Source: Suillus spraguei (lineage: Eukaryota > Basidiomycota > Agaricomycetes > Boletales > Suillaceae). Taken from it: a DNA stretch of 64,000 nucleotides. Under the pieces are notes generated by a model. That model was given only the letters and a program-made list of their open reading frames with translations, did no database searches and was not told the origin of the DNA. The stretch lies in NCBI GenBank assembly GCA_016800925.1, contig JABCPU010000100.1, positions 1 through 64,000 on the forward strand. The letters are read 5' to 3'. Below are positions 22,972-34,015 of this stretch, in pieces (positions within the stretch are counted from its first letter, which is position 1; the number at the start of each line of letters is the position of its first letter). Made by a program: the position numbers and the translations under genes.

Positions 22972-24543
22972 AGGGGGATGCCTGTTAGTATAGCCTAATC
23001 CAAGTCAAACCAATGTGCGGATATAGTGTCATAGTCAGTGGTAAGCTGCCATGGCTAGCGAAGATGCTGCCGGGACTAGTGTTGTAAGTAGTGGTGCTAG
23101 CATGGTTGAGATAATGCCTGAAAATGTAGCGTCGAGTGAGTGATAACGAGCGATAATGTCTGCGGTAGTGGTAAGGTGTGAGTGGTGTGAAGACACAGTA
23201 AAGAAAGCTGCGGTGCTTTCAGCAGTAAAGTAGCGGTGAGCATGAAGTCCAGTCAAAAATAGGGGTCAAGAATCCAGCAGTATGCCAATGGTAACAGTGA
23301 ACGAGCAATATTGATTAATGAGCAGTAAAGAAACTCAAAGACTAAGTCTACTACTGGGTGAATCCAGAGCTAGACACTAATCCTGACCTAGAGTACAGTG
23401 AAAATAAGGTACTGTATTGTGTGGGCTACTGTCATATACCATACTTCTGATCTCAGATCCGATCGATCCTACTTCTGTCCGGTCCATAGATCCTGTCCAG
23501 ATCATTCATCCAAAAGTGCCCACTTCTCGCACTCTAACTCCCTTGTGGATATCTGCATCTATCCCCTTTCGTCATTCCTCCTGTTTCCGTATTCTGGCTG
23601 TGTATATTTCTGTGCTGTTTCACTGATCCATTACCTGTGTTTCATTTCCGACTCGTGCTTACTGATCTGCTGTGCATTAACTAATAGACTTCCATTATAC
23701 ATCGTACATAGCCCTCGGTCTCGGTCTCGTTGTTTATCCATGCTAGATACTTACAGTATATAAACCACTTGTAGATCTCTGTAGAACCTTAGTTCAAATA
23801 TCATCTTAGATTCTGCTCATCCTTTCCTCCAGGCTTGAGTTACTTTCTGCTCTAGTCATCTTCTGAGACTTGGGATTGATTCCTTTAGTCTATATCTCTG
23901 ACTCTATCTTCGGATAGTAGTCTACCTCTGTTAGTTTCTAGTTAGGAACTCATTCCGAGACTAGCCTTAATCCTTGTTCCATCTTATGCTCCGGATAACC
24001 TTCGGACATCTGGATCCATCACACAACTCCTTCTGGATCTTCGGACATATACTTACCCTCTGAAATAAGGGGCATTACTCGGGAAAGGGGCACAGTGCAC
24101 GAACTGAGGCCAAAGCCCTTTGGATCTTCCACCCTTTGAGTACGGTATTAACAGCTACACAGTGCTTATATCCTACTTTGTATGTACTTGGGATGTGTTA
24201 GGCGAGATCAGTAGCGCTCAAGTGCAGTAACCACTGGTATGTAAATGTAGTGTGAGGCAGCTGTGGCACGAGGCAACATATAATAAGGCTTGCTGTAGAA
24301 TCAGTGATAAGCAGTCATATACAAACTACACACCAAATGGAGCTATGCAGATGCGGCAAGAACATGGAAGGACATCAGTATGTGGAACGTGGTGCGGCAA
24401 TCGGTACAGTGTGCAGTAAGCATGTGATGCCATTGGTAATGCTAAAGGAGTGAGATGGCCTTTGGATGAGTGGAGTTTCCTGTAGACGTGAGATGTGCAC
24501 TACAAGATAGGGTTTTAAGGCCAGCACAAATATGTTCGTTACA
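22972..24543 (-). mobile_element. LTR (family B), 3'-truncated, with nested family A LTR
   Basis: The right end ATATGTTCGTTACA (24543) is the inverted family B start. Homology continues leftward to the AGGGGGATGCCTGTTAGTAT block near 22975, where the terminal ~110 bp of the LTR are absent. A family A solo LTR (23430-24153) interrupts it. Confidence 0.75.
23430..24153 (+). mobile_element. Solo LTR (family A), 724 bp, TSD GCTAC
   Basis: Runs TGTCATATACCATAC to GTACGGTATTAACA, with GCTAC immediately before (23425-23429) and after (24154-24158). It is nested in a family B LTR. It contains the family landmarks GGGGCACAGTGCACGAACTG and CCCTTTGAGTA near its 3' end. Confidence 0.92.
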
Positions 24544-24745
24544 CCAGGCTCCAATGCATCTTTGTCTAACACATCTCCACATACTGATAGGTGGTGCTGG
24601 GCTCCAGCACATCTTTATCTAATGCATCTCCACATACTAATAGGCAGTGCATGGTGCCGGGCTTCAACACATCTTTGTCTAACACATCTACACATACTAA
24701 TAGGTGGTGCCAGGCTCCAACACATCTTCATCCAATGCATCTCTT
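24544..24745 (+). repeat. Tandem repeat, about 67-bp unit, array 2
   Basis: Three diverged units of CCAGGCTCCAAYGCATCTTTGTCTAACACATCTCCACATACTRATAGGTGG type, directly abutting the end of the family B LTR. Same unit as 22243-22391. 24746-25124 is unassigned apart from a 15-bp telomere-like CTAACCCTAACCCTA at 24942-24956. Confidence 0.8.
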
Positions 24746-25129
24746 GATACTACAAGTGCTCATACACCATGGCGATGGTGACACTCTACCATTTTCTTCA
24801 ACACAACACTGTTTTCCAAGTCCCACAAACATCTTATCGCTCAGTGACGTCTTTTTACTGTTTTAGATTTTATTACAATAGTTTTTGTTCACTAGCTATG
24901 AAATATATGAACTTGGTGTTTTATTTTGTGCGCATGTGCATCTAACCCTAACCCTAGCATTGGGACTTTGAGAAATTGAAGCACATCTGAAGCACGTAGT
25001 ATTTTGAATGGAGTTTAAATTTGGCTTTTCAAGCGGATTTTCAGAACATTTCAAAGCATCTTTCAGAGCAATTCAGAACCATTTCAGAAGGTTCAGAATT
25101 TTACTTTGAATACCATTACTGTTACATTG

Positions 25130-25897
25130 TGTTAAGACTGTACTCAAGGGTAGAGAGATCCGAAGGGCTTTGGCCTCAGTTCGTGCACTGTGCCCCTTTC
25201 TCGAGTAATGCCCCTTATTTCAGGGAGGAGTTATTCGTCCGAAGACCCGGAAGGAGTTGCGTGACGGATCCGGGTGTCCGAAGTGTCGGATATGGTATGT
25301 CCGAAGGTTATTCGGAACGTAAGGAGAGGAACAGAGATTAAGGCTAGTTTCGGAATGAGTTCCTAACTAGAAACTAACGGAGATAGACTATCCGAAGATA
25401 GAGTCGGAGATATAGACTATAGAAATTAATCCTAAGTCTCGGGAGGTAACTTAAAGCGGAAAGTGGCTTAAGTCTGGAGGAGGCAGAATGAGTAGAATCT
25501 AAGATGATATTCGAACTAAGGTTCTATGGAGATCTACAAGTGGTTTATATACTGTAAGTATCTAAGACGGATAATCCGCAAGTCCGGGACCGAGGGCTAT
25601 GTACGAAGTGTAACGGAAATCTATTAGTTAATGCACAGCGGATCAGTAAGCATGAAACGGAAATGAACACAGGAAACGGATCAGTAACACAGGACGGAAA
25701 TATAAACAGCCGGAATACCGGAAACAGGAGGAATGACGAAAGGAGATAGGTGCAGATATACACAAGGGAGTTAAGGTGCGAGAAGTGAGCACATTCGGAT
25801 GGGTGGTCCGGGCAGGATCTGTGGACCGGACGATATGGATTTGATTGGATCTGATCGGATATGGTTGGATCTGAGATTAGAAATATGGTATATGACA
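25130..25897 (-). mobile_element. Solo LTR (family A), 768 bp, TSD CATTG
   Basis: The plus strand reads TGTTAAGACTGTACTC to ATATGGTATATGACA, the inverse of the copies at 23430 and 28174. CATTG is present at 25125-25129 and 25898-25902, a perfect 5-bp TSD. Confidence 0.94.
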
Positions 25898-26353
25898 CAT
25901 TGACTTGGCAGGACTTTGAATCAATTCAACAATGCTTTGAGGATGAAGCCCAATCATGAACTGACAGTAGCTATTATTTTTCAGACTCCATGTAATAATA
26001 AATGTGACACATTGACAGCCTTGATGCTTGATAGCATCAACAATTTTTCATCACTTGTTACTTTTGACATGGTGCACTCAAATTATGTTGCACCTTGTGA
26101 TCTTTTTACTCATCTTTCATGATTTAGGGTCTTTGCAATGCTGGATATTAATATGGTGCCACACTGGTGACCTATTACCTCATATCTGAATATTACTTTC
26201 TGATATATTATTACATGTTATCAAGTCCATTATGCACATAATTTGCTGCATGGATTATCTTTCCTTTGTGCTTATTCTGATTTAGATGCTGCTCGGTTGT
26301 TGATGCACAGCAAATTCTGACTATAAATTTTCCATCTCCCATCATGCTTCATT

Positions 26354-27271
26354 TGTTAGCAACCTAGCCAGGTGCTAAGGAACTTGAATGGTATCTGCAC
26401 AGCATGCTCCTTAAGGAGTGGGTGGCTTGTGCATATCGGTCGCCTAGTGCAGAGTGCACTAGTTGCATTGGTTAGAGGTGGGCACCATGTGCTGTCTCAC
26501 AACCTACATTGCAGCAATGAGGTCTATGATGATCAAATGGACTTAGAAGTGATGAGCTTCTAAGAAGTCAAAGTATAGACATTAAGCTTAACAAAGCTTA
26601 TTGAAAGAAAGTTCAGGGTCAAAGATCAAGTAGATTCAAGTTAAAGAAATACAAAGGCTATCTGCGCGTATTTATATGTAAGATTGAGGCAGAGCATGAA
26701 TACATAAGTATCACTGAATTAAGTATGAGGTCAGATAGCCAGTAGAAGGACACATGCTTGTGAATGAGTCAGAGGCATATGAACCAATGAAAGCACACAT
26801 GTGCAAAAGGGAGTCATAGGTGCAGAACCAAAGGTATAAAGGGTACGAGCCAATGAGGTGATGCACGAGTCAAGGAGGAACATGTAAAGGAAAAGATAAA
26901 AGGAAATACAACACCGGTTTAAGTCCAAGAGCCAACAGGTTGCATGAGTGAACCAAAGGATAGCGCATGTTGAAGCGCAAAGGGAAGCGTGAAATGCAAA
27001 GGGTGCGCATGAAGCGCAAGGTGTAGGAATGAGCGCATAAGAAGTGCGAAAGGTGAAAGCAAGCACAAAGTGCGCAAAGAAGGTGACGCATGCATGGGGG
27101 TGAGCGCTTAGCGATGACAATAAAGGTGGGCTTAGGTGAGGTATGGTGTGACCAGGGCAAGCCAGATGAGGTAGTGGAGAACGAGTGTGGGGGCCTTGTC
27201 AGGATGAGAGTAGACGGTGATGTATATGAGGAAGAATGATAGTAGGGGTGCAAGAAGGTGTTCTTGTAACA
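26354..27271 (-). mobile_element. Solo LTR (family F), 918 bp
   Basis: It starts TGTTAGCAACCTAGCCAGG and ends GTGTTCTTGTAACA, colinear with 30790-31670. The immediate 5-bp flanks (TCATT, CATCA) do not match, so the copy may be recombined or its target site mutated. ORFs inside are on LTR sequence. Confidence 0.75.
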
Positions 27272-27433
27272 CATCACACTTCATTGTGGCCACCAGTCTC
27301 TCAATTTACTGTGCAAATACCTCTTATCATGCCACAGCATGCTCGCCCTCAAGTTAACATGTCTGATGGCTTTGACTCATCTGAATACAAATTAGACTCT
27401 CATCCAGGGTCTGCAGGTCTGATCCTGTCTATT

Positions 27434-27927
27434 TGTTACAGTTGTATGTACCCCTATTCATTCTACTTACATAATCTCTTTTGTTCTTGTTTGATTTATC
27501 ATACACGTATGCTAAATCACTGACTCATGCACTTCAACATGCTTGTATGATACATGCCTTCCTCATTAGGATACGCAGTTATATTCTCATGGTTACATGG
27601 TCTGTGCGCACTTATGGCTCTATTTAAGCACAGTGTACTATGCCTGTATTCTCTACTTTAATCTTACTGGGTTTTACCTGTATTCCTCTTCGCTAAGGAT
27701 CCCCAATCCTGAGTCGTCTTGAATAGTCTCTGAGTCTAAACACTCCTTAGCCTTAGTCTCTATTCTCGTAGAACCTCAGAGACTTGTCCCTGAGGCTGAA
27801 CCCTTGATCATACTCGGAACTAGTTCCTTGTACTTTTACCTTGCTCTCTTCTGAGCATTGTAGAACTTCCCAGCAGACCATCTGTGTCTTTTCACTGTCA
27901 CTGGTGACACCACCCCAGTTTGTAACA
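27434..27927 (-). mobile_element. Solo LTR (family C), 494 bp
   Basis: Runs TGTTACAGTTGTATGTACC to CCCCAGTTTGTAACA. The flanks CTATT (27429-27433) and CCATT (27928-27932) are a 5-bp TSD with one transition. Confidence 0.88.
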
Positions 27928-28173
27928 CCATTAGCAATCAGTCATTGGTCTCAAATGATTGAATGGCACAACATGGGACATGGAGGTACATTTCATTTCT
28001 GCAACTATTATGATATACTCTCCTGATCATGTTCCTTGAAGATTATTCAGCGCTTACAACTCGAAAACCAAATGCTCAAGAACAATAATTGTACTTTAGG
28101 CAAGGTGAATAAGACCTTATCAGCCAATCAACAGCAATCATCTTTGAGTACTCAAATTCCAGATGAGCTGAAG

Positions 28174-28942
28174 TGTCATATACCATTCTTCTGATCCCAG
28201 ATCCAATCATATCTGATCAGATCCGATCGACCCTACTTCTGTCCGGTCCACAGATCCTGTCTGGATCGCCCATCCGAATGTGCCCACTTCTCGCACTCTC
28301 ACTCCCTTGTGGATATCTGCATCTATCTCCTTTTGTCATTCCTCCTCTTTCTGGTATCCTGGCTGTGTATATTTCCGTCCTGTGTCACTGATCCATTACC
28401 TGTGTTTCATTTCCGATTCATGCTTACTGATCTGCTGTGCATTAACTAATAGACTTCCATTATACATTGTACATAGCCCTCGGTCCCGTACTCGTTGATT
28501 ATCTGTACTAGATACTTACAGTATATAAACCACTTGTAGATCTCCATAGAACCTTAGTTCGAATATCATCTTAGATTCTGCTCATTCTGCTTCCTCCGGA
28601 CTTGAGTCACTTTCCGCTCTAAGTCATCTTCCGAGACTTGGGATTGATTCCTATAGTCTATATCTCCGACTCTATCTTCAGATAGTCTATCTCTGTTAGC
28701 TTCTAGTTAGGAACTCGTTCAAAAGCTAGTCTTAATCCTCGTTCTATTCCTACGTTCCAGATAACCTTCGGATGTATCATATACGATACCTTCGGACATC
28801 TGGATCCATCATCAACTCCTTCTGGATCTTCAGACATATACCTACTCTCTGAAATAAGGGGCATTACTCGGGAAAGGGGCACAGTGCACGAACTGAGGCC
28901 AAAGCCCTTCAAATCTTTCACCCTTTGAGTATGGTCTTAACA
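28174..28942 (+). mobile_element. Solo LTR (family A), 769 bp, TSD TGAAG
   Basis: Runs TGTCATATACCATTC to GTATGGTCTTAACA with TGAAG on both sides (28169-28173, 28943-28947). It sits inside an open frame (see 27272-29117). Confidence 0.94.
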
Positions 28943-29117
28943 TGAAGGCTTTTGACGTGGAGCTTGCAACTTTTTCACACAAGTATGGTATTATTGCAGA
29001 GATGTTCCCACCTGTGCACAGTGTTCTCAAGCTTCCTGTGCCAAATCCTCTGCCTGCTATCCTATCTGGGAGTCGCTATGTAACCAAGAGCACAGAAGAA
29101 CTCTGTCTCATAACCGA

Positions 29118-29601
29118 TGTAACGAACATATTGGTGCTGGGCTTAAAACCCCATATTTTGACACTCGTCTCACGTCTACAGGAGTTACCACTTGTCCATG
29201 GCCATCTTACCCCTTTAGCAGTACCAGCGGCATCCCACGCTTATCGCACACCATACCGACTGCCGCACCACGTTCCATGAACCCATGTCCTTCCATGTCC
29301 TTGCCGCATCCGCATTACCTCTCTGACTCTACCCTCAGGTAGTCCACCTCTGTTAGTTTCTAGTTAAGGGACTCGTTCCAAGACTAGTCTTAATCCTTGT
29401 TCTGTCTCCATGTTCCGGATAACCTTTGGACGTGTCATATCCGAAACCTTCGGGCATCTGGATCCGTCACAATATCACTTCCGGATCTTCAGACATATAA
29501 CCTTCCTCTGAAATAAGGGGCATTACTCGAGAAAGGGGCACAGTGCACAAACTGAGGCCAAAGCCCTTCGGATCTCTTACCTTTTGAGTACAGTCTTAAC
29601 A
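29118..29601 (+). mobile_element. Chimeric LTR: family B 5' part joined to family A 3' part
   Basis: The first ~199 bp (TGTAACGAACATATTGG...CTTGCCGCATCCGCAT) are family B. From about 29317 to 29601 the sequence is family A 3' half (CTCTGACTCTACCCTCAGG...CAGTCTTAACA). Flanks ACCGA and CTAAT do not match. The junction suggests recombination or deletion between two LTRs. Confidence 0.7.
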
Positions 29602-30789
29602 CTAATGCACATTATGATATTTGCAGAATATGAAAAAGTGAAGCCTTGCATCAGTTAACTTCGGTTCTGTTGAATTTGCCTCCTAGCGGAGGTCAAAGCT
29701 TACTCCGGAGCAAGGCGGTGCCATGAAGCCAAGATCCTCATACAGGCTCATGGTCGTTGTGGCGAAAGCATCATGCATCAGGCCTTAATGCATGATGGCA
29801 TCAAAAAGATAAAGAACAAGTCCTGATACCTCAAAAACAAGGATGAAAATGTGAGTAACAGGCAAACTTCTAGAGCTAAACAAAAGCTCACCAGCATGTA
29901 CTGGGCTCATGTCTGAATCAATTAAATTCTCTTGACTAATCTTGCGCAGCTTCGCAAATAGATCTATTTGGCATTGATGCATATCAGAAAGGACTCAATG
30001 TGGGCAGCATGAGCAATCAAAAATATCATGATGATTTGTCCAACAAGGTTCCTCAAGCCCTAATACCACAATGATATATACATTGCCATTTACACTAGTT
30101 CTCTACTACTGTACATGCACATTTGTAAGTATACTGCATATACTTAAAGGTGTCTCTGCCTCAGCTGGTTGGCATCCGTTTAGCATAGTTTGCTTTGACC
30201 GCGTCACACTCCTGTCACATCATGTGATGTTCATAGAATCCACACGATGTCTACCTTACTTAAAACATAATACATTGTGCTTTGTCAGCTACTTAATGAT
30301 CTGCTTCAGCAGCCAACAACAGAACTACACTACCTCTCCACTATGCCAAAATGGAAATTGTTCAATGTTGCAAACCTTGGAAGTTGGGCAAAGTCACTCC
30401 ATCACTCAAGAAACAAAGAAAATGTAAGCAAACTTATAATTTAAAGCAGCCTACAGAAATACTAAGACAATGACAACAGGAAGTCCCAATGACAATCAAT
30501 GTGTCTGAGTCTGCTCCATCCAGTCCAAAGAAGAAAAAGACAAGAGCAACAGTTACTACAGTATTGGATCCTCCTCTCTTTGTGCTACCAACAATAGAGC
30601 CATCTCCACTTTATGAGTCCAAGTCCGAGCCCAAGCGTCCAAGTCCAAGTCAATGTGCCATGGGAGGGGCTTCTCCCCCACATAGATATGGCTAGTTCCA
30701 AGATAGATACTGTAGCACAGCAAGAGTTATGTGATAGAGAATGTGATGAGTCTGCAATGATAGATGATGGATATAGCAATACTGATGAT
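29602..30789 (+). other. Unassigned DNA with ORF fragments
   Basis: Low-confidence coding fragments occur. One at 30490-30690 starts MTINVSESAPSSPKKKKTRA, with a KKKK basic patch and Ser/Pro-rich sequence. Another, in a different frame, reads DRECDESAMIDDGYSNTDD and runs up to the LTR at 30790. No family recognised. Confidence 0.35.
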
Positions 30790-31670
30790 TGTTAGCGGCC
30801 TAGCCAGGCACTAAGGAACTTGAGTGGTGTCTGTGATGAGCACTCTATAAATAGCGGCAGCTCATGCATATCAGGCGCCTAGCACAGAGTGCGCTAGTTG
30901 CATCAGGTTGGAGGTGGACGTGATGCACTATCTCACAACTATGTCTCAGTGATGAGTTCTACAATGATCAAATAGACTTAGAAGCGATGAGCTTCTAAGA
31001 AGTCGAAGTATAGACAATAAGCTTATTGAAGCTTATTGAAAGGAAGTTCAGGGTCGAAGATCAAGTAGATTCAAGTTAAAGAAGTACAAAGGTTATCTGC
31101 GCATATTTATATGTAAGATTGAAGCAGAGCACAAATATGTAAGTATTGCTAATTAGGTATGAAGTCAGATAACCAATAAGATGATGCATGCTCAGAGATG
31201 AGTCAGCAGCGTATGAATCAATGAAAGCATGCATGTGCAAAAGGGAGTCATAGGTGCAGAGCCAAAGGTATAAAAGGTATGAGGCAATGAGGCAATGCAC
31301 AAGTCAAGAAATATAACAAAGAGAAAGAGATGAAGCAAAGAACGATACCAGTCGTAGTCCAAGAGACAACAAGTCATTTGAGTGAACCAAATGGTAGTGC
31401 ATGTTGAAAGTGTGAAATGCAAAGAGCACGCATATAAGGTGTGACAGGTGAAGGTGAGCATGAAGTGCATGAAGAGGGCAATGTAGGTGCAAGGAGTGAG
31501 TGCTTAGCGATGACAATGGAGAAGGTAGGCATAGGCAAGGTATTGCATGATGAGGGTGAGCCAGATGAGATAGTGGAGAATGAGTGTGGGGGCCTTATTG
31601 GGATGAGAGTAGACAGCGACACATAGGAGGAAAAATGATAGTAGGGGCACAAGCAGGTGTTCTTGTAACA
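30790..31670 (-). mobile_element. Solo LTR (family F), 881 bp, TSD ATGAT
   Basis: Runs TGTTAGCGGCCTAGCCAGG to GTGTTCTTGTAACA with ATGAT at 30785-30789 and 31671-31675. Removing it and one TSD keeps an acidic open frame (…GYSNTDD then NECNNETSILDM…) continuous to a TGA near 31806, so it appears to have landed in coding sequence. Confidence 0.92.
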
Positions 31671-31675
31671 ATGAT

Positions 31676-32537
31676 AATGAGTGCAACAATGAGACTTCAA
31701 TACTGGATATGATTGCTGGCAGTAGTGAGTGTACATGGGCTACTTTTATACTGCAAAATTCTAAGGGTACTTGGGTATGGATAGGCCAGAGAATCAGACA
31801 CTGAAGGGAGTGGCATCGCTCCTGATAGGGTAGAGTAGACAGAAAGGAAAAAGGGCATGAAATAATTGAGTAGCAATATAAATGGGTATGGTATTGACAG
31901 AATGACAAGAGTTGCATAGCAGTTTTGACAGATTCGGAAGCAGTGAACTGAGATTGGGGTGATGGTGACAAAGAATGGGAGCTGAGGGTCGATGATTAGT
32001 GCTGAAGGGGAGTCAAGACCCATGCTGACCGAGGTTGGCGGTGTGCTAATGGTGGTAAAGGTAAGCATTGAAATGGCAATGTAACATAGTGTCACAGTTG
32101 GTCACAACAAAAGTCACACTACATGATCAAGTGAGGTATGACTGTGATCATCTATAAAGTAAGGGGGGAAGGGTTTGGGAGGGTGTGGCGTGCTCACATG
32201 AAAGCCACGTTTTGCCACATGGGACCCATTCTGGAAGCCCTCACATGGTTTTTTCAAGTGGCGACATTGTCTGCTCTGACTCCAAGTGTGTGCTGTTTGA
32301 CAGTACGCATGTCTTCTGTTGGCCAGAATTTCAAATTGTGGGACCACAGGTGAGTTCCTGTTGCCAAATTGACTTGAATGTGTTGACAGCCACCCCCTGC
32401 AGCTCTCAACAGCCTCCACGCTTCCCACCACTGCCTTTACAGCCTTCTATGGTGCAGTTTCCTGCTTCATTGGTCAATGGGTGAGTCGTTTGGTCATGTA
32501 CTAATGAGACAAATATTGAAAAATTATCCTTCTGCAG
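31676..32537. other. Unassigned DNA upstream of coiled-coil ORF
   Basis: The first ~130 bp continue the reading frame broken by the LTR at 30790. The remainder has no recognised feature. A plausible exon reading PPLPLQPSMVQFPASLVNG ends at a GTGAGT donor near 32480, with a matching CTGCAG acceptor at 32531-32537. Confidence 0.35.
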
Positions 32538-33044
32538 TTCCCCTGCACCCAGGCCCTGTTTCCTCCCCTTCAGCATGGCTATGCTGCCCTTCCACCATCC
32601 TTGCCTTCTTCTCACTCTGTTGACTTGGAGGCTCACATGCACCACAACTACCACAACCAGTTTCATGCTCGGCTTGAGTGCCGGAAGCTCAATGATCCTT
32701 ACAGTAAGACAGGCTGTCAGGAACATACTCATGCATTTGAGCAGAGGATGCATGATCTCTCCAAGGACACAGTAAGGCTCCGTAAAACCTTGGAGAGGAG
32801 GAAAGAGGAGCATGAGCACAGGATGAGTAAGAAGCACAAGAAGTTGCAGAAGATGGCTGATAGGGAAAAACAGAAGGAACTTATCAGGGTCTGGAAGGAG
32901 TGGTGGCGCCATCAAAAGGCATGGTCAAGTTGTCAGGAACAGGTTGATGCCTATGATAAGCTACTCTATCAGGCACCAATACCTGGTTGGAAGTTGCCAC
33001 AAGGGTGGAAACATCCTCCCCCACCCTCAGGAAAACTCTTCTGA
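32538..33044 (+). CDS. Unrecognised coiled-coil protein, C-terminal exon
   Basis: An open frame from a probable acceptor (TTCTGCAG) to a TGA encodes about 168 residues. It starts FPCTQALFPPLQHGYAALPP, then has a His-rich segment (EAHMHHNYHNQFH) and a strongly charged helical stretch rich in K, E, R (TLERRKEEHEHRMSKKHKK and following) that should form a coiled coil. It ends with a PPPPSGKLF tail. Frame continuity with the upstream Pro-rich exon is uncertain because the donor leaves a phase mismatch, so this may be a broken gene. No function can be assigned. It may be the 3' end of the transposon-torn locus to its left. Confidence 0.4.
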   Translation, partial: FPCTQALFPPLQHGYAALPPSLPSSHSVDLEAHMHHNYHNQFHARLECRKLNDPYSKTGCQEHTHAFEQRMHDLSKDTVRLRKTLERRKEEHEHRMSKKHKKLQKMADREKQKELIRVWKEWWRHQKAWSSCQEQVDAYDKLLYQAPIPGWKLPQGWKHPPPPSGKLF

Positions 33045-33203
33045 TAGATTTCTCTTAGATTGTGTATATTTCTATCAAAGAATCTGAACTTTGTCATTCA
33101 AAATCATATTATTTATTTCAAAATCTGCCATGATCATTATGATGGAGGAATGGGGAAACAGTAGAGCATGGGGAGAAGAGAATGAAGGGATGAGAAAATG
33201 AGG

Positions 33204-33632
33204 GATGGGAGATGGGAGATGGGAGATGGGAGATGGGAGATGGGAGATGGGAGATGGGAGATGGGAGATGGGAGATGGGAGATGGGAGATGGGAGATGGG
33301 AGATGGGAGATGGGAGATGGGAGATGGGAGATGGGAGATGGGAGATGGGAGATGGGAGATGGGAGATGGGAGATGGGAGATGGGAGATGGGAGATGGGAG
33401 ATGGGAGATGGGAGATGGGAGATGGGAGATGGGAGATGGGAGATGGGAGATGGGAGATGGGAGATGGGAGATGGGAGATGGGAGATGGGAGATGGGAGAT
33501 GGGAGATGGGAGATGGGAGATGGGAGATGGGAGATGGGAGATGGGAGATGGGAGATGGGAGATGGGAGATGGGAGATGGGAGATGGGAGATGGGAGATGG
33601 GAGATGGGAGATGGGAGATGGGAGATGGGAGA
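33204..33632 (+). repeat. (GGGAGAT)n heptanucleotide array, about 61 copies
   Basis: A perfect 7-bp repeat runs about 429 bp and then decays into GACAGAAGACAG variants. Because 7 is not a multiple of 3 and the unit has no stop in any register, several reading frames on both strands stay open (MGDGRWE repeats on plus, HLPSPIS on minus); these are not genes. The plus strand satisfies the G3N4G3 pattern for G-quadruplexes throughout. Confidence 0.97.
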
Positions 33633-33776
33633 CAGAAGACAGAAGACAGGAGATGTGGGAGATGGGAGATGAGATGGGCAATAAACTCACAAAGATGTTG
33701 ATGTGGTAATTTTACTTTTGTCAAAATATTGGTTAAGATCATAATTTATTTCAAAACCTATTATCATTATTAAAGA

Positions 33777-33945
33777 TAATTGTTAGGATGAAGCCAAGGC
33801 CAGGAAGGCAAAAAGAGTGTGAAGCACTCTTTTGCCTTCCTGTGCCTTGGGCAAACAGAATTATTAGGATGAAGCCTTGGCCAGGGAGCAAAAGGAGTGC
33901 GAAGCACTCCTTTTGCTCCCTGTGCCGAAGGCACAATGGGTGGTG
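33777..33945 (+). repeat. Two tandem hairpin units (about 84 bp apart)
   Basis: Each unit begins TTAGGATGAAGCC and contains a stem-loop. The first is AGGAAGGCAAAAAGAGTG / CACTCTTTTGCCTTCCT (33802-33841). The second is a perfect 17-bp stem AGGGAGCAAAAGGAGTG with loop CGAAG (33883-33921). Stem changes between units are compensatory in places. Function unknown. Confidence 0.8.
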
Positions 33946-34015
33946 GACTCATATATCTTAAGAGACCCAAGTCTGTCTTGTCATTGACGCAAAGTTGAAG
34001 AATATATGGAGAATG

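Larger units (their letters stand above)
27272..29117 (+). pseudogene. Unrecognised coding remnant split by solo LTRs C and A
   Basis: Outside the LTRs at 27434-27927 and 28174-28942, the bases 28045-28173 and 28948-29117 form one open frame if LTR A and one TSD copy are removed. Readable parts are LENQMLKNNNCTLGKVNKTL...STQIPDELK and then AFDVELATFSHKYGIIAEMF...LKLPVPNPLPAIL. An Asn/Gln-rich stretch precedes the insertion point. I do not recognise the family. The frame is cut again at 29118 by a family B LTR fragment. It could be a host gene or part of an unknown transposon. Confidence 0.5.

Noticed and set aside
26354..27285. 14-bp near-identical flanks (CATCATGCTTCATT / CATCACACTTCATT) of the family F LTR
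   Set aside because: Another family F copy has a clean 5-bp duplication, so a 14-bp TSD is not expected; the similarity is probably chance or later rearrangement.
33137..33742. Long overlapping ORFs on both strands over the heptamer array
   Set aside because: They encode only MGDGRWE or HLPSPIS repeats, present in several frames because the 7-bp unit contains no stop codon.
33802..33921. Hairpins as bacterial-type terminators
   Set aside because: The sequence is eukaryotic nuclear DNA; the stems lack a T-run and lie in a repeat.
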